A DNA stretch of 64,000 nucleotides from Lachnospiraceae bacterium (lineage in GTDB: Bacteria; Bacillota; Clostridia; Lachnospirales; Lachnospiraceae). Under the pieces are notes generated by a model. The model made no database searches and had not been told where the DNA came from. It saw only the letters and a list, made by a program, of their open reading frames with translations. The stretch lies in assembly GCA_017509985.1 (NCBI GenBank), contig JAFWOE010000005.1, positions 1 through 64,000 on the forward strand. Reading direction: 5' to 3'. Made by a program: the position numbers and the translations under genes. Shown piece after piece: positions 33,299-43,039 of the stretch (position 1 is the first letter of the stretch; each line of letters begins with the position of its first letter).

Positions 33299-34714
33299 AT
33301 GCTTTTTTCGAGTATTGTTTTTATCTATCTTTTCCTTCCGGCGGTTGTCCTGGTCTATTTCGTTCTGCTCAGGAATCACAGGTCCGCACAGAATTGTTTT
33401 CTGTTTATCGCCAGTTTGTTTTTTTACGCCTGGGGAGAACCGAAATTTGTACTGATCCTGATCCTGTCCATAGTGATCAACTGGCTGATCGGGCTCTGTA
33501 TGGATTCCAGGGCGAATACCGTTTTCAGGAAGATCCTTTTTGTATGTAGTATTGTTTTCGATCTCGGGATCCTGTTCGTTTTCAAATACCTTACCTTTAC
33601 CGGAAGAGTGGCAAACCGGTTCCTCGGGACAGCTTTTAACATCCCTTCGATCGTATTGCCCATCGGCGTTTCTTTTTTTACATTTCAGGCTCTTTCTTAT
33701 GTGATCGATGTTTTCAGAGGAGATCAGAAGGCGCAGAAGAATCCACTGAATGTCGGACTGTATATTGCCTTTTTCCCACAATTGATTGCCGGCCCTATTG
33801 TCCGGTATGGTGACATCGCAAAACAGATACAGAACAGAAAAGAGACTCCGGATGATGTCTTCGACGGTTTTGCGCGATTTGTCGCAGGGCTGGCAAAAAA
33901 AGTCCTTCTGGCGAACACTTTAGCTGTCTTCGCTGACAAGGCATTCAGTCTCGGATCTTCGGGAAACGCTCTTTCGTGCGGCTTCGCATGGCTGGGATTG
34001 TCCGGCTATGTGCTCCAGCTGTATTTCGACTTCAGCGGGTACAGTGATATGGCGATCGGCCTCGGGAGGATGTTCGGATTTCATTTTCAGGAAAACTTCA
34101 ACTATCCCTTTATGTCTGATTCGATATCGGAATTCTGGAGAAGATGGCATATTTCCCTTGGAAGCTGGTTCCGGGACTATGTGTATATACCGATGGGAGG
34201 CAATCGAAGAAGCCGGTTCCGAAATGTGTTTAATCTGTTTGTCGTCTGGGCATTAACCGGATTCTGGCATGGCGCGAATTATACATTTATTCTTTGGGGC
34301 CTGTATTTCTTTGCATTGATTCTTTTTGAACGGGCTGTCGGGTTAAACAAACCTTCCGCCGGCAGGGTTCCTGTCCTCCGAAGAATTTATTCCGTTTTTT
34401 TCTTTATACTCAGCTTTTCCCTCTTTCGATCCGATTCTGTCGGTGCTGCCGTCAATTATCTGAAATGCCTGTTTCATTTTAACGGCAATCATGTGATAGA
34501 TGGGATTTTTACAGGATATTTCAAACAGAATATAATAATAATTATCGTTGGAATACTGGTCTGTACACCGCTTCCGAAGAAGATCATCAACAGGATGAAA
34601 CATCGGAATGCTTCAGATTTTATTCGGGTTTTATGCCTTATGGGCCTTTTCCTTCTGTCAACAGCATCAATTGTCAGCGGATCCTATAATCCTTTTATAT
34701 ACTTTAATTTTTGA
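33299..34714 (+). CDS. MBOAT acyltransferase (AlgI/DltB-like)
   Basis: This 471-residue multi-pass membrane protein has the MBOAT motifs FPQLIAGPIVRYGDI (about 160-175) and the catalytic histidine in LTGFWHGANYTFI (about 320). Such enzymes move acetyl or other acyl groups across the membrane to a surface polymer. ATG 33299 is 2 bp after the exporter stop. Its partner, a DHHW/AlgJ-like protein, follows directly, which is the usual pair for O-acetylation of a glycan. Confidence 0.93.
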   Translation: MLFSSIVFIYLFLPAVVLVYFVLLRNHRSAQNCFLFIASLFFYAWGEPKFVLILILSIVINWLIGLCMDSRANTVFRKILFVCSIVFDLGILFVFKYLTFTGRVANRFLGTAFNIPSIVLPIGVSFFTFQALSYVIDVFRGDQKAQKNPLNVGLYIAFFPQLIAGPIVRYGDIAKQIQNRKETPDDVFDGFARFVAGLAKKVLLANTLAVFADKAFSLGSSGNALSCGFAWLGLSGYVLQLYFDFSGYSDMAIGLGRMFGFHFQENFNYPFMSDSISEFWRRWHISLGSWFRDYVYIPMGGNRRSRFRNVFNLFVVWALTGFWHGANYTFILWGLYFFALILFERAVGLNKPSAGRVPVLRRIYSVFFFILSFSLFRSDSVGAAVNYLKCLFHFNGNHVIDGIFTGYFKQNIIIIIVGILVCTPLPKKIINRMKHRNASDFIRVLCLMGLFLLSTASIVSGSYNPFIYFNF

Positions 34715-34725
34715 ACGGAGGCGGC

Positions 34726-35946
34726 ATGAAAAGATTTAATAAAAATATAATACTCGCCGTGTTTGCCCTGGCGTTCATTATTGCCGGTATAACAGGAATC
34801 CGTTTTTCTGACATTATAGAGGATGCAGACAAAAGATTCAAAGGGCAGGGAAACGGCTTTTTTGAAAAGATGGAAGAAACAGCTGCCGATATTGAAAAGG
34901 TTTCGTCCAGAGGACTCGCCTATCACAATACATTGCTGGATATTCATTCCGCCAAGGAAAATATTCTCGGGAGCAGACTCTGTGTGAAAGGCGGAAGCAC
35001 TATTGCAAAAGCAGATAACGGAATGCTTGGTGAGTATGCTTCTTTATACCCGGAAGAATCGCTGGAGGAAATAGCGGAAGTGATAGGTGGTTTATACGAT
35101 AAAGCCTGTGAATGCGAATCGGCGTTTCTTTATATTGCTGCCCCGCAAAAGAATTATTACCTTCAGATGCCGGAAAACATAAAAGATCGTGGAAGAGAAA
35201 ACTACGAAAACTTTGTGAAAGTGATGGAAAAACACTCTATCCCTACTTTGAATGTTGATGCTGCATGGAAAAGGTCCGGCATCAAAGGAGAGAATATGTT
35301 TTTTGATACGGATCATCACTGGACGCCGAATGCCGGTTTGCTCACCTCGGAAGCCATTTGCAAAGAATTGAATGCCCTTTACGGGTTTTGGTACGAGCCG
35401 GAGTTATTTGATCCTGAAAACTACACCATTACCACATATGAGAATTATTTTTTGGGTTATTACGGGAAAAAAACCGGCAGGTTTTTCACCTGGAAAGGCG
35501 CCGATGACATCGATCTCATTGTTCCGAAGTTTGAAACGGATCTGACGGAAGAACAGCCTGTAAAAGGCGAAGTGCGAAACGGGGCTTTCCAGGATACGGT
35601 TTTGGATCAAGAATTAATAGAAGAAAAGGATTATTACAACCTGAATCCGTATGCAACATACAGCGGCGGTGATTTCCGGTTACAGATAATGCGGAACAAT
35701 TTGAATCATAACGGAAAGACCGCAGTCCTGATCCGGGATTCCTTCGGCTGCGTTATTGCTCCTTTCCTTTCACTTCAGTTCAAGGAACTGCACGTAGTTG
35801 ACCTGAGGGATTTCAGCGCCATGGTCGGTGAAAAAATCAATGTTTATGAATACATTGAAGAAATAAACCCGGACTATGTATTTGTTTTGTATGGCGGCGT
35901 GATCACTTTTCCCTATGCGGCCGGAAGATATGATTTTTCGGGCTGA
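34726..35946 (+). CDS. DHHW/AlgJ-like acetylation protein
   Basis: This 406-residue protein has an N-terminal signal anchor (about 6-25) and an SGNH-like extracellular domain. The DTDHHWTPNAG motif (about 194-204) and the late IRDSFG motif (about 338-343) carry the catalytic residues expected in AlgJ/AlgX relatives. These transfer acetyl groups supplied by the MBOAT partner to sugars outside the membrane. The start at ATG 34726 follows ACGGAGGCGG. It is the last gene of the operon. Confidence 0.88.
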   Translation: MKRFNKNIILAVFALAFIIAGITGIRFSDIIEDADKRFKGQGNGFFEKMEETAADIEKVSSRGLAYHNTLLDIHSAKENILGSRLCVKGGSTIAKADNGMLGEYASLYPEESLEEIAEVIGGLYDKACECESAFLYIAAPQKNYYLQMPENIKDRGRENYENFVKVMEKHSIPTLNVDAAWKRSGIKGENMFFDTDHHWTPNAGLLTSEAICKELNALYGFWYEPELFDPENYTITTYENYFLGYYGKKTGRFFTWKGADDIDLIVPKFETDLTEEQPVKGEVRNGAFQDTVLDQELIEEKDYYNLNPYATYSGGDFRLQIMRNNLNHNGKTAVLIRDSFGCVIAPFLSLQFKELHVVDLRDFSAMVGEKINVYEYIEEINPDYVFVLYGGVITFPYAAGRYDFSG

Positions 35947-36086
35947 TCTCTTTTTGGAGCTGAACGGTTTAACGGTATAATGAAAGTGTTTCCTGAAGTC
36001 CAGCAGTTACTGCAATTCCGATTACTCCTGGCAGAGTCCTGTATCATTGACATTTACCGCCATCGTGCTAGATTATATCTTATCAT

Positions 36087-36110
36087 CCCCGGAAGTTACG
36101 GGGGCTTTTA
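36087..36110 (+). terminator. Hairpin terminator between the glycan operon and the AEC gene
   Basis: CCCCG/CGGGG (36087-36091, 36099-36103) has a 7-nt loop and is followed by GCTTTTA. It lies close to the next start, so it may alternatively act as a leader element of that gene. Confidence 0.5.
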
Positions 36111-36120
36111 AGGTGATTTC

Positions 36121-37077
36121 ATGCTTGCTTCATTCCTGAATTCTATAGAAGCTGTCGTGCTGATCCTTCTGCTTACTGCAGTGGGCTTTTTCTGCGCGGC
36201 AAAAGGGTGGTTTTCGGATGCGGCAAAGGCGTTTCTGAGCAAATTTATCATGAATGTGGCTGTGCCTTTCATGTGCATCTATACGCTGCGGTACCGCCTG
36301 ACCAGAGAGATGGTCTTTGAGGCAGGCCCGATGCTCCTGGTGCCGTTCCTTGTCATGGCGATCCTATATATTCTGTCTTTCGCGGCTGGAAAGCTGATGA
36401 AACTGCCCAGAAAGAGCATGGGTGTTTTCATGATGATGGCTTCGCTTTCCAATACGCTGTTTATCGGTTATCCTATGTGTACGGAGCTGTTTGGAGCAGA
36501 TGCGGAGCCTTACATCATTATGTATTATCTGGTAGGGACCTGTTTCACACAGGGGCTGGGCATCACGCTGATCCGGTTCACCGGGGAAGGAGAGAGCAAG
36601 AAGCAGACAGTAGGAGGCGTGCTGAAAAAGCTGATCACGACGCCTCCGATCATCGGGATCATCATCGGGATCACGGTGGTGATGCTGGATATCCGTCTGC
36701 CGAACCTCGTCATGACGTTCAGCAGGTATATGAACCAGGTGGTCACGCCGATGGCACTGCTGGTTACAGGAAAGATCATTTACGATATCGGGCTGAAGAA
36801 CTTAAAAATCGATTTCAAAATGCTTGTTACGCTGATCTTCCGATTCCTTTTGAGTCCGGGACTCTGCTTTTTGTTCTGCCATGTTTTCGGGATCAAAGGG
36901 CTTGCCATGAATGTCTTCATGGTTCAGGCCGCGATGCCGGTCGTATCGCAGACTGTCGTAGCCGCTGCGGAATACAAGGCAGATGACGGTTTTGCCGCGC
37001 GGGGCGCTGCGACGACTACGATCGCATCCTTTGTGGTCATTCCGCTGCTGATGCTTTTCCTGAACGCGGCGGGGTAA
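36121..37077 (+). CDS. AEC-family (auxin efflux carrier-like) transporter
   Basis: This 318-residue membrane protein has about 10 hydrophobic segments and the AEC pattern of two inverted five-segment halves (ending VQAAMPVVSQTVVAA and GAATTTIASFVVIPLLM). Bacterial members move organic acids such as malate or malonate. AAGGTGATTTC precedes ATG 36121. The next gene starts 7 bp after its stop, so the two are co-transcribed, although the functions look unrelated. Confidence 0.85.
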   Translation: MLASFLNSIEAVVLILLLTAVGFFCAAKGWFSDAAKAFLSKFIMNVAVPFMCIYTLRYRLTREMVFEAGPMLLVPFLVMAILYILSFAAGKLMKLPRKSMGVFMMMASLSNTLFIGYPMCTELFGADAEPYIIMYYLVGTCFTQGLGITLIRFTGEGESKKQTVGGVLKKLITTPPIIGIIIGITVVMLDIRLPNLVMTFSRYMNQVVTPMALLVTGKIIYDIGLKNLKIDFKMLVTLIFRFLLSPGLCFLFCHVFGIKGLAMNVFMVQAAMPVVSQTVVAAAEYKADDGFAARGAATTTIASFVVIPLLMLFLNAAG

Positions 37078-37084
37078 GGGAGCA

Positions 37085-37825
37085 ATGAAGACCTATGCAC
37101 CGGCCTATTATAAAGACTTTCACTGTACTGCAGACCGCTGCCGGCATACCTGCTGTGCCGGCTGGGATGTGGACATCGATGAAGATAGCCTGGGCATATA
37201 CAAAGCAATGACCGGGGAATTCGCCGGCCGTCTGAAAAAATGCATCGATTTCGGAAAGAATCCGCATTTTATCCTTACCCCGAAGGGAAGATGTCCGCTG
37301 CTGAATGAAAACAATCTGTGTGAGCTGATCCTGCATGAAGGCGAAGAGGCCCTTTGCCAGATCTGCAGGGATCACCCGAGGTTCCGGAACTACTGGACCG
37401 ACCGGATCGAGGTAGGCCTCGGCATGGCCTGCGAAGAGGCAGCTAGACTGATCCTTTCGCAAAAGGAACCTTTCCGGCTGGAAGTGATCGAAGAGGATGA
37501 CACTGCGGATCCGGAAGGCCTGCCGGAGGATGAACAGTATCTGATGCAGGTGCGCGAAGACCTTTTGGAGGAAGCGGCCGCAGTAGAGAGCGCACCCCTT
37601 GCCCGGCTGCTGGAATATCTGATCTACCGCCATATTGCGGATGCGCTGTATGACGACCGGCTGGAGGAGAGAATCGCCTTTATCCGGGACACTTTTTATG
37701 AACTGGCCGGCCGGTGGACCGACGGAAAGCCCGAAAGCCTCACAGAAATCGTACGGAGCTGGTCTGCCGAATACGAATATGATACGGATAAGATCCGCGA
37801 TCTGCTGGATACGAAGTATAAATGA
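37085..37825 (+). CDS. fliB: FliB-like flagellin lysine-N-methylase
   Basis: This 246-residue protein has the family's N-terminal cysteine-rich motif (HCTADRCRHTCCAGWDVDID, residues 12-31) and further paired cysteines (CPLLNENNLCELI and CQICRDHPRF). FliB methylates surface lysines of flagellin in some bacteria. It is shorter than Salmonella FliB (about 400), as many clostridial homologues are. No flagellar genes lie in the window, so the real substrate is open. Confidence 0.8.
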   Translation: MKTYAPAYYKDFHCTADRCRHTCCAGWDVDIDEDSLGIYKAMTGEFAGRLKKCIDFGKNPHFILTPKGRCPLLNENNLCELILHEGEEALCQICRDHPRFRNYWTDRIEVGLGMACEEAARLILSQKEPFRLEVIEEDDTADPEGLPEDEQYLMQVREDLLEEAAAVESAPLARLLEYLIYRHIADALYDDRLEERIAFIRDTFYELAGRWTDGKPESLTEIVRSWSAEYEYDTDKIRDLLDTKYK

Positions 37826-37853
37826 AACACCCAATCCTTTCCGGAGTTGATCA

Positions 37854-39443
37854 ATGCCAGGAAGTAAGATGAAATCGATTGAAATCAAAAACATATCGGA
37901 TTTTGAAAAAGCGCAGAAATTCGTGTTGGAAATACTGAACAGAAAGCGGATCGCAAAATCCGTCGCTTCGGAAACCATGCTGGTTTTTGAAGCCCTTTTC
38001 CACGAGATCCTTTCTCAGAAAAAAGATGCAGAAACGCCAGTCACGATCCGGAGCCGGGAGCGACTGGGAAATGTTTCGATCCTGTTCACCTTCGAGGGCG
38101 GGATGTATGTTCCCGGCAGCGAAGAAGCGGATATAGAATCCGCGGAAGAGAAGATCTTAAGGGCGTATTCCGATAAAATCGACTACAGCTATCAGCTTGG
38201 ATTCAACACGATCCGGATCACGATCCAAAACAGCCACGCGAAAGCCATGCTGCCCTGTGGCGTTGCGGTACTGCTTGGGATCCTGGTGGTTTTCTTCCTG
38301 CGTATTCCCGGAAACGAAAACATGAAAGAGAGCATCCTTTCCAATTTTGTTCTTCCCATGGAGATCCTGTTCGGAAACGCAATGCTGATGGTCGGTGCGC
38401 CGGTCACTTTCTTTTCCCTTTTAAAAAATCTGACAAATGTCTATATCGTATCGGAGCGCAGCTCCTATGTCCGGATGCTGCGGAGGACGATCATCCTGAC
38501 TTCGGTCATTTCGGTACTGCTTGCCGTAGCGGCTTCGAGGCTGACGGCCGGGATCGTATCGCAACCGATGTCTTTTACAGGCTATACGACCATGAGGGTC
38601 AACATGACGCTTCCGGATTTTATTGCGTCGATCGTGCCTTCCGATATTTTCGCACCGTTCCAGATGATCTCGCCTTTCCCGCTGATCATCGTTGCAGCGG
38701 TCGTTGTTGTTGCCCTGTGTTCTGTAGGGAAATACTTTGACAAACTGAAAACAGCCGTTGATGCCTGCTATGCATTGTTTTCCAGAATGCTCGGCATCAT
38801 AATGACGGTACTTCCGTTTTTTGTGTTTCTGGCCTTTCTGCATATGCTGCTGACAGACGGTCCTTTTGCTTTCCTGTATATGGCAGAGCTGACGCTTGCT
38901 GTGGTAGTGAGTCTGGCATTTATGGCAGCGTTTTACTGGATCCGCCTGAAGAAGAGCGGTATCGGGGTCCTGCAGTTTGCGAAAAAGATGGGACCTTTAC
39001 TGGCAGAAAGCTATAAGATCGGGTCATCACTGGATGCGGCCCCGTTTACGATCCGGTATTGTTCCAGGGAATTCAATATGGAGCGTAAAAAACTGGAGCT
39101 TTCGATACCGGTACTGGCCCAGATCAACCTTGACGGAAACTGCTTTATCATCACCTGTGTTACACTGATTTTAATGCTGGCCAGCAAAAAAACAGCCGGC
39201 TGGGTCGATATCGCTTTGATCGCCCTGCTGGTATTCTTCCTTTCTCTGGGTGCGCCGAATCAGCCGGGTTCCTGCCTGATCGGGGTATTGATTATCCTGA
39301 GCTACATGAACGCACTGGAACTGATTCCCCTGGCCATTTTCAGCGAATTGGTATTCGGCAGCCTTCAGAACCTGATCAATGTTGTCGGCGATATCGTTAC
39401 CGCCGCAGAATTCGAGCCGGACAAAAAGATACATGCAACCTAA
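37854..39443 (+). CDS. SDF-family (dicarboxylate/amino acid) symporter with N-terminal ATPase-like domain
   Basis: This is a 529-residue protein. Residues 1-115 are soluble and resemble an anti-sigma/histidine-kinase-type ATPase fold (ASETMLVFEALFHEILSQ as an N-box-like helix). Residues 125-525 form a membrane transporter of the sodium/proton:dicarboxylate symporter type, with the late APNQPGSCLIGVLIIL and NLINVVGDIVTA motifs. A cytoplasmic regulatory domain fused to such a carrier is unusual. ATG 37854 has GGAG 7 nt upstream. The substrate is not predictable beyond an anionic amino or dicarboxylic acid. Confidence 0.75.
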   Translation: MPGSKMKSIEIKNISDFEKAQKFVLEILNRKRIAKSVASETMLVFEALFHEILSQKKDAETPVTIRSRERLGNVSILFTFEGGMYVPGSEEADIESAEEKILRAYSDKIDYSYQLGFNTIRITIQNSHAKAMLPCGVAVLLGILVVFFLRIPGNENMKESILSNFVLPMEILFGNAMLMVGAPVTFFSLLKNLTNVYIVSERSSYVRMLRRTIILTSVISVLLAVAASRLTAGIVSQPMSFTGYTTMRVNMTLPDFIASIVPSDIFAPFQMISPFPLIIVAAVVVVALCSVGKYFDKLKTAVDACYALFSRMLGIIMTVLPFFVFLAFLHMLLTDGPFAFLYMAELTLAVVVSLAFMAAFYWIRLKKSGIGVLQFAKKMGPLLAESYKIGSSLDAAPFTIRYCSREFNMERKKLELSIPVLAQINLDGNCFIITCVTLILMLASKKTAGWVDIALIALLVFFLSLGAPNQPGSCLIGVLIILSYMNALELIPLAIFSELVFGSLQNLINVVGDIVTAAEFEPDKKIHAT

Positions 39444-39480
39444 ACTGAAATCAGAATAAGGAATCATTCACGCAGCTTCG

Positions 39481-41193
39481 ATGAAACTTCTCGGTAAATA
39501 TATCAGAAAATACGCGAAAGAAAGCATCCTGGCCCCGGTATTCAAAATGCTGGAGGCTCTTTTTGAGCTGCTGATCCCCGTTATCGTCGCCCGGATCATT
39601 GATACGGACATCGGACTGGGCGGCAGTGCTGTCATCAAAGACGTGATCCTGATGATCGTTCTGGGACTGGTCGGCTTTGTCAGTGCCGTTTCCGCCCAGT
39701 ACTTTGCAGCGAAGAGTGCGGCATGCACCGGAGCGGATATCCGCAGCGATCTTTTCAGGCACATCAATACATTAAGCTATAAGGAAATCGATTCCGTCGG
39801 AACGTCCGTGCTCATCACCCGTATGACAAGCGATGTGAACCAGCTTCAGAACGCCGTAAACATGTTCCTGAGGCTTTTCCTGCGCGCCCCGATCATCGTG
39901 ATCGGCTCAACGGCTGCGGCGTGCATCATCGGAAAAAAGACGAACCTGTTATTCGGGATCACGGTACCGGGACTTTTTGCCCTGGTCTTTCTGATCCTCG
40001 CCCTTTCGATGCCGTTAAATTCAAAAGTCCAGCAGGTACTGGAGAAGATCACGCTGTCTGTCAAGGAAAATATCAGCGGCGCACGGGTGATCCGTGCGTT
40101 TGGCCGGCAGAATGCCGAAGCAAAAGAGTTTAGGGAACGCTCGGGAGAACTGTACAAAAGGCAGCTTGCCTTCGGCGCGGTATCCGGGCTTTTAAATCCT
40201 TTTGCCTATGCGGTCATCAACCTGGCCATCGTCGGGATCATCTATATCGGCGGAGGGGAAGTATATGAAGGAGTGCTGACCCGCGGTACGGTCGTCGCTC
40301 TTGTCAATTACATGTCGCAGATCCTGCTGGAACTGATCAAACTGGCCAATCTGATCATCATCGAATCCAGAGGCCTTGCCAGCTTAAAACGGATCAATGA
40401 ACTGTTTGAGATCAAAAACTCCCTTGCCGACGGAGACCAGGAGATCTGCCCGGAAGAACCTGCCGCTGTCTGCTTCGACAGAGTCAGCTTCAGTTACGGT
40501 GAAAACGCCGCACCGGCGGTTTCGGACGTATCGTTTTCGATCCTTCCCGGCCAGACGGTCGGCCTGATCGGTAATACCGGATCGGGCAAGACGACGTTAG
40601 TCAACCTGCTTCTGAGAAATTATGAGGCGGGAGAGGGCAGTATCACGGTGGACGGGATCCCTGTTAAGAAGATCCGGCGTTCGGTACTGCAGTCTGCCGC
40701 AGCGGTCGTTCCGCAGAAAGCCGCGCTGTTTTCCGGAACTCTGCGCGCCAATCTGAGCATGGGAAGGGAGATCTCGGACGAGGAGGCCTGGCAGGCTCTT
40801 TCCACCGCCCAGGCTAAAGGCTTTGTGGAAGAAAAAGGAGAAGGGCTGGGCCTGCGCATCGAAGAAGGCGGGTCGAACCTCTCCGGCGGTCAGAAGCAGC
40901 GGCTGACGATCGCCCGTGCGCTGGTTAGAAACTCCGGCCTTCTGATCCTGGATGACAGTTCATCCGCCTTGGATTTCGCAACGGAAGCCGCGCTTCGAAA
41001 AGCCTTAAAAGAAGATCCTAAAGACCGCACGACCATCATTATTTCCCAGAGGATCTCTTCCATAAAGGACGCAGACAAGATTATCGTCATGGATGGCGGA
41101 AAAACAGCCGGGATCGGAACGCATTCCGAGCTTCTTTCAGGCTGCCCCGTTTACCGGGAGATCTATGAGACGCAGGAGGGTACGAATGGATAA
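39481..41193 (+). CDS. ABC exporter, degenerate half
   Basis: This 570-residue protein has an exporter membrane domain (about 15-305) and an ATPase domain with Walker A GNTGSGKTT and signature LSGGQKQRL. Walker B reads LLILDDSSSALD, so the catalytic glutamate is aspartate. In heterodimeric exporters (BmrCD, TM287/288) one half carries exactly this change. It overlaps the next gene by 8 bp and must work with it. Confidence 0.88.
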   Translation: MKLLGKYIRKYAKESILAPVFKMLEALFELLIPVIVARIIDTDIGLGGSAVIKDVILMIVLGLVGFVSAVSAQYFAAKSAACTGADIRSDLFRHINTLSYKEIDSVGTSVLITRMTSDVNQLQNAVNMFLRLFLRAPIIVIGSTAAACIIGKKTNLLFGITVPGLFALVFLILALSMPLNSKVQQVLEKITLSVKENISGARVIRAFGRQNAEAKEFRERSGELYKRQLAFGAVSGLLNPFAYAVINLAIVGIIYIGGGEVYEGVLTRGTVVALVNYMSQILLELIKLANLIIIESRGLASLKRINELFEIKNSLADGDQEICPEEPAAVCFDRVSFSYGENAAPAVSDVSFSILPGQTVGLIGNTGSGKTTLVNLLLRNYEAGEGSITVDGIPVKKIRRSVLQSAAAVVPQKAALFSGTLRANLSMGREISDEEAWQALSTAQAKGFVEEKGEGLGLRIEEGGSNLSGGQKQRLTIARALVRNSGLLILDDSSSALDFATEAALRKALKEDPKDRTTIIISQRISSIKDADKIIVMDGGKTAGIGTHSELLSGCPVYREIYETQEGTNG

Positions 41194-42925
41194 GAAGAAA
41201 CCCTCCACCTTAAGAAGACTTTTATCGTATTTAAAGCCGCAGGCCTTCTTCGTGGTACTGTCTTTTGTACTGTCTGCAGCGTCCGTGGGACTGACGCTTG
41301 CGATCCCGGTGCTTATCGGCCGGGCTGTGGACTTCATCATCGGACCGGAGAATGTTGACTTTGCCGCGATCACGGCCATCGTCATCAAAATGGCTGCGGT
41401 CATTGCTGCCACGGCGGTCTGCCAGTGGTGCGGCAACCTGATCAACAACTCGATCTCCATGGGAACTGCCAGAAGGCTCCGTACCGAGGTCGTGGAGCAT
41501 CTGCACCGGCTTCCGATATCCTACCTGGACAGACATCCGCACGGGGATATCCTATCTCGGGCGGTCACCGATATCGAGCAGATCTCAGACGGTCTGCTTC
41601 TAGGATCCACGCAGCTTTTCAGCGGGGTTTTGACCATCCTTGTGACGCTGGTACTGATGCTGCTTGCCGATCCTCTGATCACCCTGATCGTTGTAGCGCT
41701 TACACCTGTTTCGTTCCTGGTGGCAAGATATGTGGCAAAGAATTCCAGAAAAATGTTCGAGGAGCAGGCAAAAGCCCGCGGAAAACTCACGGCTTATACA
41801 GAAGAAAGGATATCGAACATAAAACTGGTCGGCGTTTTCGGCAGTCAGGATGAAGTATGCGCCGGGCATGACCGTATCAATGAAGAACTGAGGGGATTCA
41901 GCCTCAGGGCAACATTTTATTCTTCCCTAGTAAATCCTTCCACCCGGCTGATCCATGCCGCAATCTACGCAGCTGTTGCGGCTTTCGGCGGTTTTGCGGT
42001 CATGGGAGCAAGAATGAGCGTCGGCATGCTGGTGACGTTCCTCGGATACACCAATCAGTATTCCAAGCCTTTCAACGAGATCACGGGCGTGATCACGGAG
42101 TTTCAGAATGCCATGGCCGGCGCGGAAAGAGTCTTTGAACTGCTGGATGAAAAACCGGAGTCCGATGAAGGAAAGATCGGAGAGATGGAAGAAAAGTGCC
42201 GCTCGATCGGTTTCGACCATGTGAACTTTTCCTATGATCCGGAAAAACCGCTGATCCGTGACTTTAACGTCTGTATCCCGGCCGGGAAAAAGGCAGCGAT
42301 CGTCGGACCGACCGGCTGCGGAAAGACGACGATGATCAACCTGATTATGAGGTTTTATGATGCAGACTCCGGAAAGATCTGTCTGGACGATGTTCCGGTC
42401 GATGATCTGAAACGGACGGAGCTGAGAAATCAGTTTGCAATGGTCCTGCAGGATACCTGGCTGAAGACCGATACGATCCGGAACAACATTGCCTACGGAA
42501 GGCCGGACGCCTCATTTGAGGAGATCGAGAAAGCGGCAAAGGAAGCCGCCGCCGATGACTTTATCCGAAAACTGCCGGACGGCTATGATACGGTGATCAC
42601 CGATGACGGCAGTATTTCGGCAGGAGAGCGGCAGCTGATCTGTATCGCCCGGGTCATGCTCGATCCGCCGCAGATGCTGATTCTGGACGAGGCGACTTCC
42701 TCGATCGACTCGCTTACCGAGCAGCGGATCACAAATGATTTCGACAAGATCATGCAGGGGAGGACCAGCCTGATCGTTGCCCACCGGCTTTCGACAATAA
42801 AAAGTGCCGATGTCATCATCGCGATGAAGGACGGGCAGATCATCGAAAAAGGCACTCACAGGGAACTGCTGGAGAAAGGCGGCTTTTACGCGGATCTTTT
42901 CAACAGCCAGTACAATGTGGGTTGA
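41186..42925 (+). CDS. ABC exporter, catalytic half
   Basis: This 579-residue partner has Walker A GPTGCGKTT, Walker B MLILDEATSSID with the glutamate intact, and an unusual signature ISAGERQLICIAR. In a heterodimer the altered signature pairs with the degenerate Walker site of the preceding protein, so the two changes agree. The start at ATG 41186 follows GCAGGAGGGTACG. A multidrug or peptide exporter is likely. Confidence 0.88.
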   Translation: MDKKKPSTLRRLLSYLKPQAFFVVLSFVLSAASVGLTLAIPVLIGRAVDFIIGPENVDFAAITAIVIKMAAVIAATAVCQWCGNLINNSISMGTARRLRTEVVEHLHRLPISYLDRHPHGDILSRAVTDIEQISDGLLLGSTQLFSGVLTILVTLVLMLLADPLITLIVVALTPVSFLVARYVAKNSRKMFEEQAKARGKLTAYTEERISNIKLVGVFGSQDEVCAGHDRINEELRGFSLRATFYSSLVNPSTRLIHAAIYAAVAAFGGFAVMGARMSVGMLVTFLGYTNQYSKPFNEITGVITEFQNAMAGAERVFELLDEKPESDEGKIGEMEEKCRSIGFDHVNFSYDPEKPLIRDFNVCIPAGKKAAIVGPTGCGKTTMINLIMRFYDADSGKICLDDVPVDDLKRTELRNQFAMVLQDTWLKTDTIRNNIAYGRPDASFEEIEKAAKEAAADDFIRKLPDGYDTVITDDGSISAGERQLICIARVMLDPPQMLILDEATSSIDSLTEQRITNDFDKIMQGRTSLIVAHRLSTIKSADVIIAMKDGQIIEKGTHRELLEKGGFYADLFNSQYNVG

Positions 42926-43039
42926 CCGTATGGATATTCTCCGCAAAGCGTGTTAAAATCAGTAATAACGTATAAACGAACTGTTAAGACGTCAACAGGA
43001 CTGTTGAATGATCAAATAAGAAAGCATGAGGTATCGGAA

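Noticed and set aside
21302-35946. A lasso peptide cluster
   Set aside because: Kinase, PqqD-like and nucleotidyltransferase genes fit, but no asparagine-synthase-like cyclase, transglutaminase-like protease or precursor is present.
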